A stretch of DNA of 49,413 nt from Clostridiales bacterium (GTDB taxonomy: Bacteria > Bacillota > Clostridia > Saccharofermentanales > DTU023): NCBI GenBank assembly GCA_004556925.1, contig SFFI01000014.1, positions 1-49,413 on the forward strand, given 5' to 3'. The position numbers and the translations under genes were made by a program. This document shows positions 41,060 through 49,413 of this stretch, in pieces; the first letter of the stretch is position 1, and the number at the start of each line of letters is the position of its first letter. The notes beneath the pieces are model-generated. The model was not told the origin of the DNA. It saw nothing but the letters and a program-made list of their open reading frames with translations, and ran no database searches.

Positions 41060-42400
41060 ATGCGCCTGAAAATAGCCTGGCAGGACCTTTCACGCAAACC
41101 GATTCAAAATATTTTAGCGGTGATCATTGGTGGTGTAGCCATTGCCCTGGCCATAGCCGTGCTCTTGATCTCCGCCTCCGTCCAGCAAGGCATGGTGGAC
41201 GCGGCCATGCCCTTCGATATGATCGTGGGCGCCAAGGGCAGCCCCACCCAGTTAATCCTCAATACGATCTTCTTAACCGACACGCCCATTGGAAATATCC
41301 CGGCTTCCGTCCGTGAAGACCTGGCCACAGATGACCGTGTGGAAAGAGTTATCCCCTTCGCCTTTGGCGACAATTACCAGGGCTATCGGGTGGTTGGCAC
41401 AAGGCCGGAGCTCTTTGAAATCCGGGTTTCCCCCAGCAAGCCTCCCGTCTTTCAGTTGGCCGAAGGTAGCTTTTTTACAGAGGCAGAAGGCCACCACCAC
41501 GACCACGACGATCATGACGATCAGGACCACCAGGACCATCTGGATGCCCAAGGCCCTGACCATCAGGATGAAAGCCCGGCAGCGGCCGAAGGCCATGACC
41601 ACCACGATCACGTCGGCCACGATCACGACGAAGAGGGGAGTTTCCCTGTAGTTCTGGGCTCGGAAGTCGCCCAAAAAACGGGGCTCAAGCTCGGAGATAG
41701 CTTTTTCACCACCCACGGCCTAGCCCACCAGAGCGCAGAGAGTGACCAGCACCAGCACGCCATGGAAGTGGTGGGCATTTTGCGGCCCATGAACCTGCCC
41801 TACGATAAGGGGATCTTTACGAGCCTAGAAGCCCTCTGGGAGGCCCATGGCACAAGAGATGGAGAAGTGACCGCCCTCATGGTCACACCCGCAAACTATG
41901 GTGGACTTATGGAAATGTACCAGGAGATCAATCAGGACAGCAGGGCTCAGGCGGCCCTACCTGGTGCAGTCATGGGCGACCTGTTCAATATTCTGGGTAT
42001 GAGTGCGGACATCCTCCGGGCCATCTCCTGGATTGTCCTCGCCATGGCCCTCATTGCCCTCGCCATCTCCCTGAACTGGTCAGCTGTCAATCGAACACGC
42101 GATAATGCTATCCTGCGGGTATTGGGCGCTGGCCGCAACGACATTCTGACCATCGTCGTCTTACAAGGCCTAGTTATCGCGGTGGGCGCTTCCCTCTTGG
42201 GTCTGGCTTTGGGCCACCTGTGCGCCTGGGGAGTTGCCCGCTATATCAAGACCACCACAGCCATCTATAGTCCTGCCGCTTTTGTGGCGGAAGAAATCTG
42301 GCTGATTCTCGTGGCTATAGGGCTTAGCCTAGTCCTCTCCCTGATACCTGCCATCCGGTCTTACCGGGCAGATGTGGTGGAGGATCTGGCGCTGAAATAA
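41060..42400 (+). CDS. FtsX/MacB-type permease with a His/Asp-rich loop
   Basis: 446-residue permease. An N-terminal helix (18-40), a large external domain (about 41-325) and three C-terminal helices form the FtsX fold, including the motif RTRDNAILRVLGAGRNDIL. The external domain carries an extreme His/Asp cluster (about 145-190; HHHDHDDHDD and HDHHDHVGHDHD), a typical transition-metal-binding stretch, plus a further QHQH near 232. Relatives of this permease type (YtrF-like, zinc-associated) occur in Bacillota with metal-related lipoproteins. It is likely to form a homodimer with the ATPase at 40337-41059. It converges with the TetR gene, 7 bases away. Confidence 0.85.
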   Translation: MRLKIAWQDLSRKPIQNILAVIIGGVAIALAIAVLLISASVQQGMVDAAMPFDMIVGAKGSPTQLILNTIFLTDTPIGNIPASVREDLATDDRVERVIPFAFGDNYQGYRVVGTRPELFEIRVSPSKPPVFQLAEGSFFTEAEGHHHDHDDHDDQDHQDHLDAQGPDHQDESPAAAEGHDHHDHVGHDHDEEGSFPVVLGSEVAQKTGLKLGDSFFTTHGLAHQSAESDQHQHAMEVVGILRPMNLPYDKGIFTSLEALWEAHGTRDGEVTALMVTPANYGGLMEMYQEINQDSRAQAALPGAVMGDLFNILGMSADILRAISWIVLAMALIALAISLNWSAVNRTRDNAILRVLGAGRNDILTIVVLQGLVIAVGASLLGLALGHLCAWGVARYIKTTTAIYSPAAFVAEEIWLILVAIGLSLVLSLIPAIRSYRADVVEDLALK

Positions 42401-42407
42401 AGCCATC

Positions 42408-43055
42408 CTAGGGCGTTTCCAAGGCATCATTGACAATCAGGCGGACGCAATTGAAAAGATAGGGTTTGTAGTCGCTGAAGGTCACGGGTTGGCCATGGAG
42501 GATCACGTTGTAGCAGGTGGCGTTAATGAGCTCAATGATGGTAAAGATCATCAAGTCGAAGTTTTTGACTTGCTGGCTATCTTGTTCCAGCATATTTAAG
42601 AGATAGGCGCGAAAGTCAACCCATTCGGCGTTGTGGGTGAGGTCGTCTAGGGGCAGGGAGAACATGCCCCGGCTAAGGTGTTTAGAAATATAGCGCAAGA
42701 GGGCCATATCCTCTGAAAAGGCCGTGACGATATAATCGGTCAAGTAGATAAACTTGTCGGTAATGGAGAGGGCTTGTGGAGCATTCTGGCAGTGCTTCTC
42801 TAGTTCGTCCACGGCTTGCTGCAAGAGTTGGCCGGATTTATGGGCGATCAGGGCACGGTTGATATCTTCTTTACTCTTAAAATATAAATAAAAGGTTCCT
42901 TTACCCACCTTGGCCTTGCTGGCGATCTGGGTGATCGTGGTCTCTGCAAAGCCGATTGTGGTAAAGAGTTTATAGGCCGCATTGAGAAGGTCATTCTTTT
43001 TTCTCTCTTTGTTGAGTTCTACTTTTTTTATCATACCCGATCCCACGCTAGTCAT
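42408..43055 (-). CDS. TetR-family repressor
   Basis: 215-residue regulator. The start is ATG 43055, with AGAAGGAG upstream; a TTG 27 bases further out is unlikely. The helix-turn-helix (about 25-70) contains TTITQIASKAKVGKGTFYLY, the classic TetR signature. The remaining residues form the helical ligand and dimerisation domain. It is divergent to the MMPL transporter gene, and two palindromes of the form TGAC-N5-GTCA overlap both promoters, so it probably represses itself and the transporter until a ligand binds. Confidence 0.9.
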   Translation of the reverse strand: MTSVGSGMIKKVELNKERKKNDLLNAAYKLFTTIGFAETTITQIASKAKVGKGTFYLYFKSKEDINRALIAHKSGQLLQQAVDELEKHCQNAPQALSITDKFIYLTDYIVTAFSEDMALLRYISKHLSRGMFSLPLDDLTHNAEWVDFRAYLLNMLEQDSQQVKNFDLMIFTIIELINATCYNVILHGQPVTFSDYKPYLFNCVRLIVNDALETP

Positions 43056-43082
43056 CTGGCTTACTCCTTCTTTTAGAGTCAA

Positions 43083-43111
43083 AATTTAACACAAAAATGA
43101 CTATTAGTCAA
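43083..43111 (-). promoter_or_regulatory. tetR promoter with operator
   Basis: On the minus strand TTGACT (43106-43111), a 17-base spacer and TAAATT (43083-43088). The palindrome TGACTATTAGTCA (43098-43110) covers the -35 and part of the spacer. Confidence 0.6.
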
Positions 43112-43191
43112 AATTATATTGAGCATATTACCTTGTAAAGTCTTTATATTTCAGGGTTATTCACGCTTATTCTAGATTTTACCGTAAAAAG

Positions 43192-43220
43192 TTGACCGCT
43201 GGTCAGTTTAGTGCTATTTT
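43192..43220 (+). promoter_or_regulatory. MMPL gene promoter with operator
   Basis: TTGACC (43192-43197), a 17-base spacer and TATTTT (43215-43220). The palindrome TGACCGCTGGTCA (43193-43205) overlaps the -35. It shares the outer half-sites TGAC and GTCA and the 5-base spacing with the site at 43098. Confidence 0.6.
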
Positions 43221-43289
43221 GATTCCTGTGAATTTTGGACGTCCTGTCTCGAACAGAATACGTCTGGTAGATGAATGGAGCATAAAGCC

Positions 43290-45389
43290 ATGAAAATCGG
43301 TGACAAAGTTGTAAAGCATAGGAGGGCTATCTTAATCATCGCCTTGGTCCTCTTGATTCCAGCAATCGTCGGCTATCAAAATACAAGAATTAACTACGAT
43401 ATGCTGACCTACCTCCCGGAGGATATGGAAACGGTGAAGGGGCAAAACCTCCTTCTGGATGATTTCAATAAGGGAGCCTTTTCCATTGTCATTCTGGAGC
43501 ATATGAAAAGCAGCGATGTTGAGGCCTTTAAGCAGGAGCTAGAAGGGCTTGACCACGTGAGCCAGGTCGTTAGCCTGCAGGACGTTCTCAACCCAAGCCT
43601 GCCCCGAGAAATGTTGCCGGACCCCCTGGCCGAGCAAATAAAAAATCCTGAGGCTAGCCTGCTGGCTGTGTTCTTTGACAGCACGACTTCTGACGAGAAA
43701 ACGCTGGAGGCCGTCGCACAGATCAGGGAAATCAGCAATGAAAACACCCATGTCTCTAGCCTCTCCTCCCTGGTCTTAGACCTGAAAAATCTTTGTGAAG
43801 AAGAGGAGGCTAAATATGTCGCAGTCGCGGTGCTCTTCTCTTTAATCGCCATGATGCTCTTATTGGACTCCTATGCGGCGCCCTTTTTCTTCCTGATCTG
43901 CATTGGGATGGCTATTCTCTACAACCTGGGCAGCAATGTCATGTTTGGGGAAATTTCCTATATCACCAAGGCCATAGCCGCGGTGCTGCAGCTGGGGGTC
44001 ACCATGGACTATTCCATCTTCCTTTGGCACAGCTACATTGAGCATAAAGACTTGGGCCTGGATGATGAAGTTGCCATGGCTCAGGCGGTAAACAATACCC
44101 TTGTCTCCGTAACCGGCAGTGCCGTCACGACCGTTGCCGGCTTTCTCGCCCTCTGCTTTATGAGCTACACCATGGGTAAGGACCTGGGCCTAGTGATGGC
44201 CAAGGGGGTCATCTTGGGTGTGCTCTCGACTATTAGCATTCTGCCCGCCCTGCTCTTACAGTTTAAAGGGCTCTTGCATAAAACCCGGCACAAATCGCTC
44301 ATTCCTGACGCCCATACACTAGCCCATGGCTTGACCGGCCGCTATATCGTTTACCTTGTGGTATTCACCCTCTTGCTCATTCCTGCCGTGTATGGCTACA
44401 GCAAAATGAATCTGACCTACGATTTTGCCAAGATGATTTCCAACAGCCAGGGGGAGCTTCCGGCTGAAAAGACCCAATTTATTACGGCAAACGAAAAGCT
44501 GGAGGAAAATTTTGGGATTAATACGTCCTATTTGATCCTCGTTGATGAACAACTTCCGGGGCAAGAGGGCAAGGCCATGATCCAGGAGATTGAAGATCTA
44601 GACGGTATTGTGAGTGTGCTTGCCGTAGACAAGGCACTAGGCACCTCTGTCCCTCGGGACATTCTCCCGGATGACCTGCAAGATTCCGTGCAATCCGGAG
44701 ACCATCAAATCATTATTGTCAATTCGGCTTTCAAGGTCTCCACCGACCCCTGTAATGCGCAAATTGACCAGGTGAAGGCCATCAGCAAAGGATACGACCC
44801 TGAAGCCGCAGTCATTGGGGAAGGGCCTGCCACTCTAGATCTTATTCGACTCACAGATAAGGACTTTCAAGTGGTCAACTGGATTTCCATCGCCATGGTT
44901 TTTGCCATTATCCTGCTGACCCTGGGGTCTTTCTCCCTGCCCTTTATCCTGGTTACTGTGATTGAGTTCGCGATAATCGTCAACCTGGGCATGACCGGTT
45001 TTACCCACTCCGAACTGCCCTTCCTCGTACCCATTTGCATCAGCACCATCCAGCTGGGCTCGACCGTCGACTACGCCATTTTGATGGCTACCCGCTATAA
45101 AACGGAGAGAATGGCTGGTCAAGAGAAACGCCCTGCCATTATTGAAGCCGCCGCAGCCTCCATTCCTTCCATTATGGTCTCCGCCTTGGGCTTCTTCACG
45201 GCCACTCTGGCTGTGGCGATCTACTCGAAAGTCGGCATCATTAGCCGGATGTGCAACCTGATGGGTAGGGGCGCCCTGATCAGCATGGCCACCGTTATCT
45301 TGCTCCTACCCTCTCTGCTCCTCGCTTGCGATAAGCTCATCTGCAAGACAACTAAAGGACTTACACATGTCTATCAAAAGAAAGCTTAA
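43290..45389 (+). CDS. MMPL/RND-family transporter
   Basis: 700-residue membrane transporter of the MMPL (YdfJ/RND) family. Two repeats each have one helix, a large external porter domain (about 40-180 and 385-530) and five helices. Landmarks are TYLPEDMETVKGQNLL, GVTMDYSIFLWHSYIEHK in the first half and GSTVDYAILMATRYKTERM in the second, with the conserved DY that carries the proton relay. The start is taken as ATG 43290 with GGAG 9 bases upstream; ATG 43275 is an alternative. The next gene, a heptad-repeat lipoprotein, follows 40 bases downstream. Probable role: export of a drug, lipid or fatty acid, controlled by the TetR repressor. Confidence 0.9.
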   Translation: MKIGDKVVKHRRAILIIALVLLIPAIVGYQNTRINYDMLTYLPEDMETVKGQNLLLDDFNKGAFSIVILEHMKSSDVEAFKQELEGLDHVSQVVSLQDVLNPSLPREMLPDPLAEQIKNPEASLLAVFFDSTTSDEKTLEAVAQIREISNENTHVSSLSSLVLDLKNLCEEEEAKYVAVAVLFSLIAMMLLLDSYAAPFFFLICIGMAILYNLGSNVMFGEISYITKAIAAVLQLGVTMDYSIFLWHSYIEHKDLGLDDEVAMAQAVNNTLVSVTGSAVTTVAGFLALCFMSYTMGKDLGLVMAKGVILGVLSTISILPALLLQFKGLLHKTRHKSLIPDAHTLAHGLTGRYIVYLVVFTLLLIPAVYGYSKMNLTYDFAKMISNSQGELPAEKTQFITANEKLEENFGINTSYLILVDEQLPGQEGKAMIQEIEDLDGIVSVLAVDKALGTSVPRDILPDDLQDSVQSGDHQIIIVNSAFKVSTDPCNAQIDQVKAISKGYDPEAAVIGEGPATLDLIRLTDKDFQVVNWISIAMVFAIILLTLGSFSLPFILVTVIEFAIIVNLGMTGFTHSELPFLVPICISTIQLGSTVDYAILMATRYKTERMAGQEKRPAIIEAAAASIPSIMVSALGFFTATLAVAIYSKVGIISRMCNLMGRGALISMATVILLLPSLLLACDKLICKTTKGLTHVYQKKA

Positions 45390-45429
45390 TTTAAGGAAAA
45401 AACTATCTGTAGATTTGGGGGATTATAAG

Positions 45430-47124
45430 ATGAGAACCACGAAAACCACACAAAAGTATTTAAGCCTCGTACTCAGCTTGGCCTTGCTCGGCTCTTGCGC
45501 CGTCGGTTTGGGCCAGGAACAAAACTGGGTAGTAGCCGAAACGAAAGGCAGCGAAGATAAAACGACCGAGGCGCCTGCCAGCCAAGAACAGGCCACAGAG
45601 GCCATTTCTTCTGCAAGCGAACTCGCCTTAAGCCTAGATGGCATGGTAGATAAACGCGAAACTGTCTATGTCATGATGGATGCCGACGGCAATGTAGATA
45701 AGGTTATTGTTTCTGAACAACTCAACAACCCACGCCAAGACCAAGAACTACATGATTTTTCGACCCTGGAGGATATTGAAAATACCTCTGGCCACGAAAG
45801 TTTTACCCAGGACGGGCAAAAGCTCACCTGGCAGGCTGACGGTAAACGGATTGATTACCAAGGCCGCTACTCAGGCGACCTCCCCGTCCAGGTTCATATT
45901 CACTATTACCTAGATGGCGAAGAAAAAACGGCTGCCGAGATTGCCGGCCAGGCAGGTCAAGTGACCATCCGCTTTGATTATGAAATTTTGCGCGAGGATC
46001 TGCTAGGAGATCAGTCTTACTTCCACCCTTATGTGATGGTCAGCAGCCTAGCCCTGGACAATAATCACTTCAGTCATATTGAGGTCTCCAACGGGAAAAT
46101 CCTGGATGACGGCAGCAAAACTCTCGTCGTGGGCCTAGCCCTCCCTGGATTGAACGAAAACCTGGGCCTGGACCGCGGTGATTTTGATATCCCTTCTTAT
46201 GTGGAAATTACTGCTGATACGGACGCCTTTACTTTCTCCGGTAGCTACAGCCTGGCCTTGTCCGGTCGGTTCAATGCCTTACAAATGTCTACCACAGATG
46301 ATGTGGAAGGCAAAATAGCTGACCTCAAATTGGCCATGGCTACCCTTTCCAACTCCTCCAAGCTCCTGGTTAAGGGGGTAGATGGCCTCTGTACGGGCGC
46401 TGCCCAGCTAGGCCAAGGCATGGGCGGGCTAAGCGAGGGCTTGGGCCGCGTACAAGGAGGCAGCGATGCCCTAGAAGCGGGCGTCTCTGAACTCCAATCT
46501 GGCCTGGCCCAATTGAGCGCAAATAGCACAAATCTGACCGCGGGCATGAGTCAACTAGAGGCCTCCCTCTTTACTGCAGCCTCCCAGCAGCTAACCCAAG
46601 AACTCGGCCTGGGAGAGGTTTTGCTGACTCCAGAAAACTATGGCCAAGTCCTGGATGGGCTAGGCGCCCAGCTGGCCCAAGTCCCCTCCCCCGCCTCCGA
46701 TGCGGCCGCTCAAAAGCTGACCCTGGTCAGGCAGCAGTTGGAGAGTGTAGTGGCGCTGACCGCAGGCGTCCAGACCTACACCGCTGGGGTGGATGCTTCT
46801 GCCCTTGGCAGCCAAAAGCTCCTCCAAGGGCTTGGCAGCCTCAAGCAGGGCCTGACCGACTTAGGCCAGGGGGCCCAGGAATTGACCAAGGGGTCAGATA
46901 AACTGAGTGGCGGCCTGGAAAAACTCAAACGCAATCTAGAACGTTTCGACCAGCAGGGGATTGACCGGCTCGTGAATGCCGTGAACAATGAAAAAGTGGC
47001 CGATCTCCTCGGAAATCTCAAGGGGGTCCTGGAAGCCTCCAAGCAAAGCGACCTCCTGGGCGGCAAGACTGAGGAGATGACCGGCGAAAGCAAGATCATC
47101 TTCAAGACCGCCGCCATCAAATAA
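45430..47124 (+). CDS. Lipoprotein with xxxLxxG heptad repeats, MMPL partner
   Basis: 564-residue extracytoplasmic protein. The start is ATG 45430 with GGGGGA upstream; a frame from 45367 overlaps the transporter gene. The signal sequence ends in a lipobox-like LLGSC. A linker of 50 residues leads to a beta-rich domain (about 75-290) and then a long alpha-helical region with repeats of the type L-x2-G-x3-L (for example SELQSGLAQLSANSTNLTAG). Such repeats are typical of YhgE/Pip-type and MMPL-associated proteins and form a long rod outside the cell. The gene ends at a strong hairpin. It presumably couples to the transporter at 43290-45389. Confidence 0.82.
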   Translation: MRTTKTTQKYLSLVLSLALLGSCAVGLGQEQNWVVAETKGSEDKTTEAPASQEQATEAISSASELALSLDGMVDKRETVYVMMDADGNVDKVIVSEQLNNPRQDQELHDFSTLEDIENTSGHESFTQDGQKLTWQADGKRIDYQGRYSGDLPVQVHIHYYLDGEEKTAAEIAGQAGQVTIRFDYEILREDLLGDQSYFHPYVMVSSLALDNNHFSHIEVSNGKILDDGSKTLVVGLALPGLNENLGLDRGDFDIPSYVEITADTDAFTFSGSYSLALSGRFNALQMSTTDDVEGKIADLKLAMATLSNSSKLLVKGVDGLCTGAAQLGQGMGGLSEGLGRVQGGSDALEAGVSELQSGLAQLSANSTNLTAGMSQLEASLFTAASQQLTQELGLGEVLLTPENYGQVLDGLGAQLAQVPSPASDAAAQKLTLVRQQLESVVALTAGVQTYTAGVDASALGSQKLLQGLGSLKQGLTDLGQGAQELTKGSDKLSGGLEKLKRNLERFDQQGIDRLVNAVNNEKVADLLGNLKGVLEASKQSDLLGGKTEEMTGESKIIFKTAAIK

Positions 47125-47135
47125 GCCGTGATGAA

Positions 47136-47162
47136 CGTGAGGCCCTTCAGCAGGGCCTCACG
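47136..47162. terminator. Bidirectional terminator-like hairpin
   Basis: CGTGAGGCCCT, the loop TCAGC and AGGGCCTCACG form a perfect 11-bp stem between convergent genes. There is no long U-tract on either side, but the stem's strength and location support termination for both. Confidence 0.6.
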
Positions 47163-47176
47163 GGAGAGCAATTAAA

Positions 47177-49063
47177 CTACTCTTCCTCATCGTTAATCTT
47201 GTCAGCAACCAGCCACTCCGACTCTGGACGGCAGATCAAGCGGGCGTCCAGATAGGCCCAATTGAGGAATATCACGGTGTGGATCGTATAGATATTGTTT
47301 TGGTTGGTCTGGTTACAGGAGGCAATCATGGCGCGATCGGGTTTTTCAAAGTTAGAGAAAGACACGGGCAAGAGGAAGCAGGATTCCTCGAGTTCCGGGT
47401 TATAACAGGGAACCACGGCCCGCCAGTTCCAAGCCAGCTTTTTCACTGCCATCCCAATTACATTTTCCAGGGCATTCTGCAGCTGGCGGTAAACATTCGT
47501 GATCTCTGCGTTGGGTTGATGGTCGATCACCACGGGTTTGAGGAGGTCACGAATTTTTTTGTACTTCTCCGCATCTGAATCGTCAGAATCCAATATGGCC
47601 AACATCTGAGGGGAATTGTTGGCTTGGTTGCGGTAGAAATCCAGGGGGATCCGCTCGCAGCGCTGGATAAGGATATGGGTATCGTCATACTCAGGGATGG
47701 TAATTTGATTGCTGTCATTAAAGCCCAGCTGCCACACGGTCTCAGCCCGGGTTTCAAAATATTCTGGAGGTTTGGGCAGGCCAATTTTTTCGGAAAGCAC
47801 CTTGCCTAGGCCCCCTCTGCCGGGTACGGCAAAACCCTTTAAGACATAGGACTGCTGATAGTACAAGGGGTGGCTTGGTCTGCCTGCCTGGTCCTCGGTC
47901 TGCTCAAAAACCGCGTAGAGGTATTTGTAGGTATTGCGGTCGGGTAAACCTGTGTTGAAAGCGGCATACTGGCCACTCGTGTCATAGCCAATATTATTCT
48001 TTTGTACCTGGTGGGAAAAAGTGTATTGCAAATAGCTCCGCAGGATGCCGAAGTTTTCCTTCTCCCCAAATGACCACTGCTCTATCAGGGTTTGATTGGC
48101 CAAATCCTGGAGCATGTCATATTCCAGGCCACCAGACCACTTCTCCAGCCAGAGCTTTTTGTCAAAGATCTTGTAGCCCGCACCCGCGTAGGTCGCAGAA
48201 TTGAAGTACCAGCCATAGCCCCTGGTCCCCTTGCGTTTGGTACAGAGCAGGTAGATTTCTTGGCCGTCGGCGGTGAAGTAACCCGTAGGCACATAGAGCT
48301 CATCAGCCTCCTCGGCCGAACAGGTCTGGCCGTGGTCCAGGTAAACAAGCACTTCTTCCGCATTCACGCATCTTTGCTCAATGGCGCGCACGATATCTTG
48401 GGCAGAATCCTTGCATTCCGACAGGATCTCACTGATGGATTGCTCAATGTCATACCAGTTGCCATCAAAAACATTGAAAATCGAGCCTAGCTTTTTTCCC
48501 TCAATGATGACTTGGTCGGAGTACCAGGGAATGTTCTCAAATTTATTCCTCGTGCAATGGAGCAAAATAGGATCTCCGTCAGCTGTCTCATAGCCCGAAG
48601 GAAAATTGACAGATTCCGACCTCCCGGAGCCGGAGAAATGAAAATCTGCGTCCTGGAGGTCATTATAGCTTGTCGCAATCGTCCGAAACACGCTATTGGG
48701 TGCTTCCGAAAAGCCTGGAACGACTTCCTTTAAGGCCATAGAAATGATATCGGTATTGATGAAGACAAAATCTTGAAAGAGGCCATGGCTATGGGAGGAA
48801 GGGGTATATTTCTTGGGGATAGACTGCGGGGCATGGCTCCCCAGCAAGCGGATATTCTTGGGATAAACATAACCCCGGGTAGTAGGGTCTTTGAGCTCAA
48901 ACTCCACTTCTTGATCTAGCTGGATATCCTCCAAGCGGGCCTCGCGATCGGCCCAGTTGTAGTCGTTAAAACGGTAAGTCCTGCCGTCTTCACCTGCAAT
49001 CTCGCCATAGAACTTAAAGCGTTCGTCCTTGTTCTCATCTATTTTCCGAATGGTTCCACGCAT
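47177..49063 (-). CDS. DUF3825-like protein with cold-shock-like N terminus
   Basis: 628-residue protein. The start is ATG 49063 (MRGTIRKIDENKDERFKFYG) with GGGGG upstream; a TTG at 49081 overlaps that ribosome site. Residues 1-75 resemble a cold-shock/S1-type OB fold (RGTIRKID, FYGEI, VEFELKD). A middle region contains two copies of one module: 155-193 (SGYETADGDPILLHC) and 258-298 (TGYFTADGQEIYLLC), each followed by a Trp-Tyr-rich stretch. The C-terminal half (about 340-600) resembles DUF3825, with YAAFNTGLPDRNTYKYLYAV, GLGKVLSEKIGLPKPPEYF and HILIQRCERIPLDFYRNQ. DUF3825 proteins are thought to act on RNA but have no known activity. It is monocistronic, between a hairpin and an IS remnant. 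Function unknown. Confidence 0.72.
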   Translation of the reverse strand: MRGTIRKIDENKDERFKFYGEIAGEDGRTYRFNDYNWADREARLEDIQLDQEVEFELKDPTTRGYVYPKNIRLLGSHAPQSIPKKYTPSSHSHGLFQDFVFINTDIISMALKEVVPGFSEAPNSVFRTIATSYNDLQDADFHFSGSGRSESVNFPSGYETADGDPILLHCTRNKFENIPWYSDQVIIEGKKLGSIFNVFDGNWYDIEQSISEILSECKDSAQDIVRAIEQRCVNAEEVLVYLDHGQTCSAEEADELYVPTGYFTADGQEIYLLCTKRKGTRGYGWYFNSATYAGAGYKIFDKKLWLEKWSGGLEYDMLQDLANQTLIEQWSFGEKENFGILRSYLQYTFSHQVQKNNIGYDTSGQYAAFNTGLPDRNTYKYLYAVFEQTEDQAGRPSHPLYYQQSYVLKGFAVPGRGGLGKVLSEKIGLPKPPEYFETRAETVWQLGFNDSNQITIPEYDDTHILIQRCERIPLDFYRNQANNSPQMLAILDSDDSDAEKYKKIRDLLKPVVIDHQPNAEITNVYRQLQNALENVIGMAVKKLAWNWRAVVPCYNPELEESCFLLPVSFSNFEKPDRAMIASCNQTNQNNIYTIHTVIFLNWAYLDARLICRPESEWLVADKINDEEE

Positions 49064-49322
49064 GAAAAAACCCCCTATCAAGCTATCTGCGTCCCAAAAG
49101 CAACGTCCTGATTATACACTATTCTTAACTCCTGAATATGGCTTGCAGATAGGGGCATAAAAGAGCCATCCCAGGCTTTTATGCCCGCGCATGGTTGTTT
49201 TTGACTTGCTAGAGGTCTAAGGCCGAGGCCCAATTTGCGCGCGAGCAATCTCAACCTGCCTTCTTCCCCCTTAGATCTGCTCCACTGACTCCATTTTCGC
49301 TCAGCTAATCCAACTTCGGGGG
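49064..49322. other. Non-coding region before the IS end
   Basis: No gene is supported here. A minus-strand frame of about 100 codons runs through the IS end and has no family resemblance or ribosome site. Confidence 0.5.
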
Positions 49323-49413
49323 TGCGGACAAAATTTTGGACAGGCTCATGCGGCAAAGCCCATGGTCCTTCTGTAATCAAGAGGGCTCAAGTTGTTGAGC
49401 GAGATCTTGATTC
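49323..49413 (-). mobile_element. End of an IS3-family insertion sequence, runs off the right edge
   Basis: The terminal transposase codons at 49346-49413 read IKISLNNLSPLDYRRTMGFA-A-stop, which matches the C-terminal pattern of IS3-family (IS150/IS1202-like) OrfB, with Asn-Leu-Ser-Pro-x-x-Tyr-Arg. A few bases beyond, TGTCCAAAATTTTGTCC on the minus strand is a palindromic terminal repeat typical of the family, and the element probably ends with CA at 49323-49325. The rest lies outside the window, so completeness and activity are unknown. Confidence 0.7.
49346..49413 (-). CDS. Partial IS3-family transposase, C terminus only
   Basis: Twenty-one codons and the stop TGA (49346-49348) of an IS3-family transposase (OrfB, DDE integrase core upstream, outside the window). 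The frame is complete to the edge. Only the conserved tail with SLNNLSPLDYRR is visible. Confidence 0.7.
   Translation of the reverse strand, partial: IKISLNNLSPLDYRRTMGFAA

Noticed and set aside
49078..49380. Minus-strand 100-codon frame at the right edge
   Set aside because: It runs through the IS terminal repeat and the transposase 3' end in a different frame; no ribosome site or family.

Overview
The window looks like chromosome of a low-GC-lineage Gram-positive bacterium (Bacillota, probably an anaerobic, non-sporulating Clostridia-type organism), though its backbone is not AT-rich. The reasons are strong Shine-Dalgarno sites with ATG/GTG/TTG starts, DesK/NarL-type two-component genes beside ABC-2 exporters, a NADH:rubredoxin-reductase-like flavoprotein, and a mazG-rqcP-divIC block in Bacillus-like order. 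The sporulation genes yabP and yabQ, which sit between rqcP and divIC in spore formers, are absent. The species cannot be named from the sequence alone. AT-rich stretches (about 75-1340, 26900-35380 and 35740-36470) contrast with the backbone and look acquired.

Layout. 1-1340: AT-rich edge with an incomplete membrane-protein gene and a decayed reading frame. 1369-3242: rlmD and a GlsB-like small membrane protein. 3632-6940: flavoprotein, small unknown protein, mazG, rqcP, divIC-like gene. 6960-8150: dense palindromic and tandem repeats without genes. 8200-16702: two three-gene ABC-2 exporters on the minus strand, flanking a plus-strand histidine kinase/response regulator pair. 16868-25947: a peptide ABC importer (order B-C-D-F-small membrane protein-A) in which the C, D and F proteins carry large insertions. 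26084-26850: a 14-bp tandem repeat and eight units of a 74-bp repeat. 26916-35325: a type I restriction-modification locus. 35377-36404: a broken duplicate of the neighbouring gene's 3' end, a second 74-bp array and a flavin-binding oxidase. 36485-42400: radical SAM protein, alkaline phosphatase, and a lipoprotein/ATPase/permease set with a His/Asp-rich loop that suggests metal. 42408-47124: TetR repressor divergent from an MMPL exporter and a heptad-repeat lipoprotein. 47177-49063: a protein with an RNA-binding-like N terminus and a DUF3825-like C terminus. The right edge holds the end of an IS3-family element.

The most interesting system is the restriction locus. hsdM is followed by only half an hsdS (one target-recognition domain). 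A complete hsdS lies in the opposite direction directly behind a tyrosine recombinase gene, and a second hsdS half lies beyond it. A 14-bp sequence, TAAACAAGAATTTA, occurs four times in alternating orientation, at the exact joint between hsdS halves or beside it. Recombination between these copies would switch the specificity subunit: inversion swaps the second domain, and excision rebuilds a third full-length HsdS. Such shuffling type I systems are known in other bacteria; this architecture, its half-HsdS state and its decayed companion gene are worth checking.

The second notable discovery is a family of palindromic repeats with a strict 74-bp period at three places (15 units), two of which flank the restriction locus as direct repeats with nearly identical stretches. 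An unrelated palindrome family with a period near 63 bp lies next to the third copy. I do not recognise either family.
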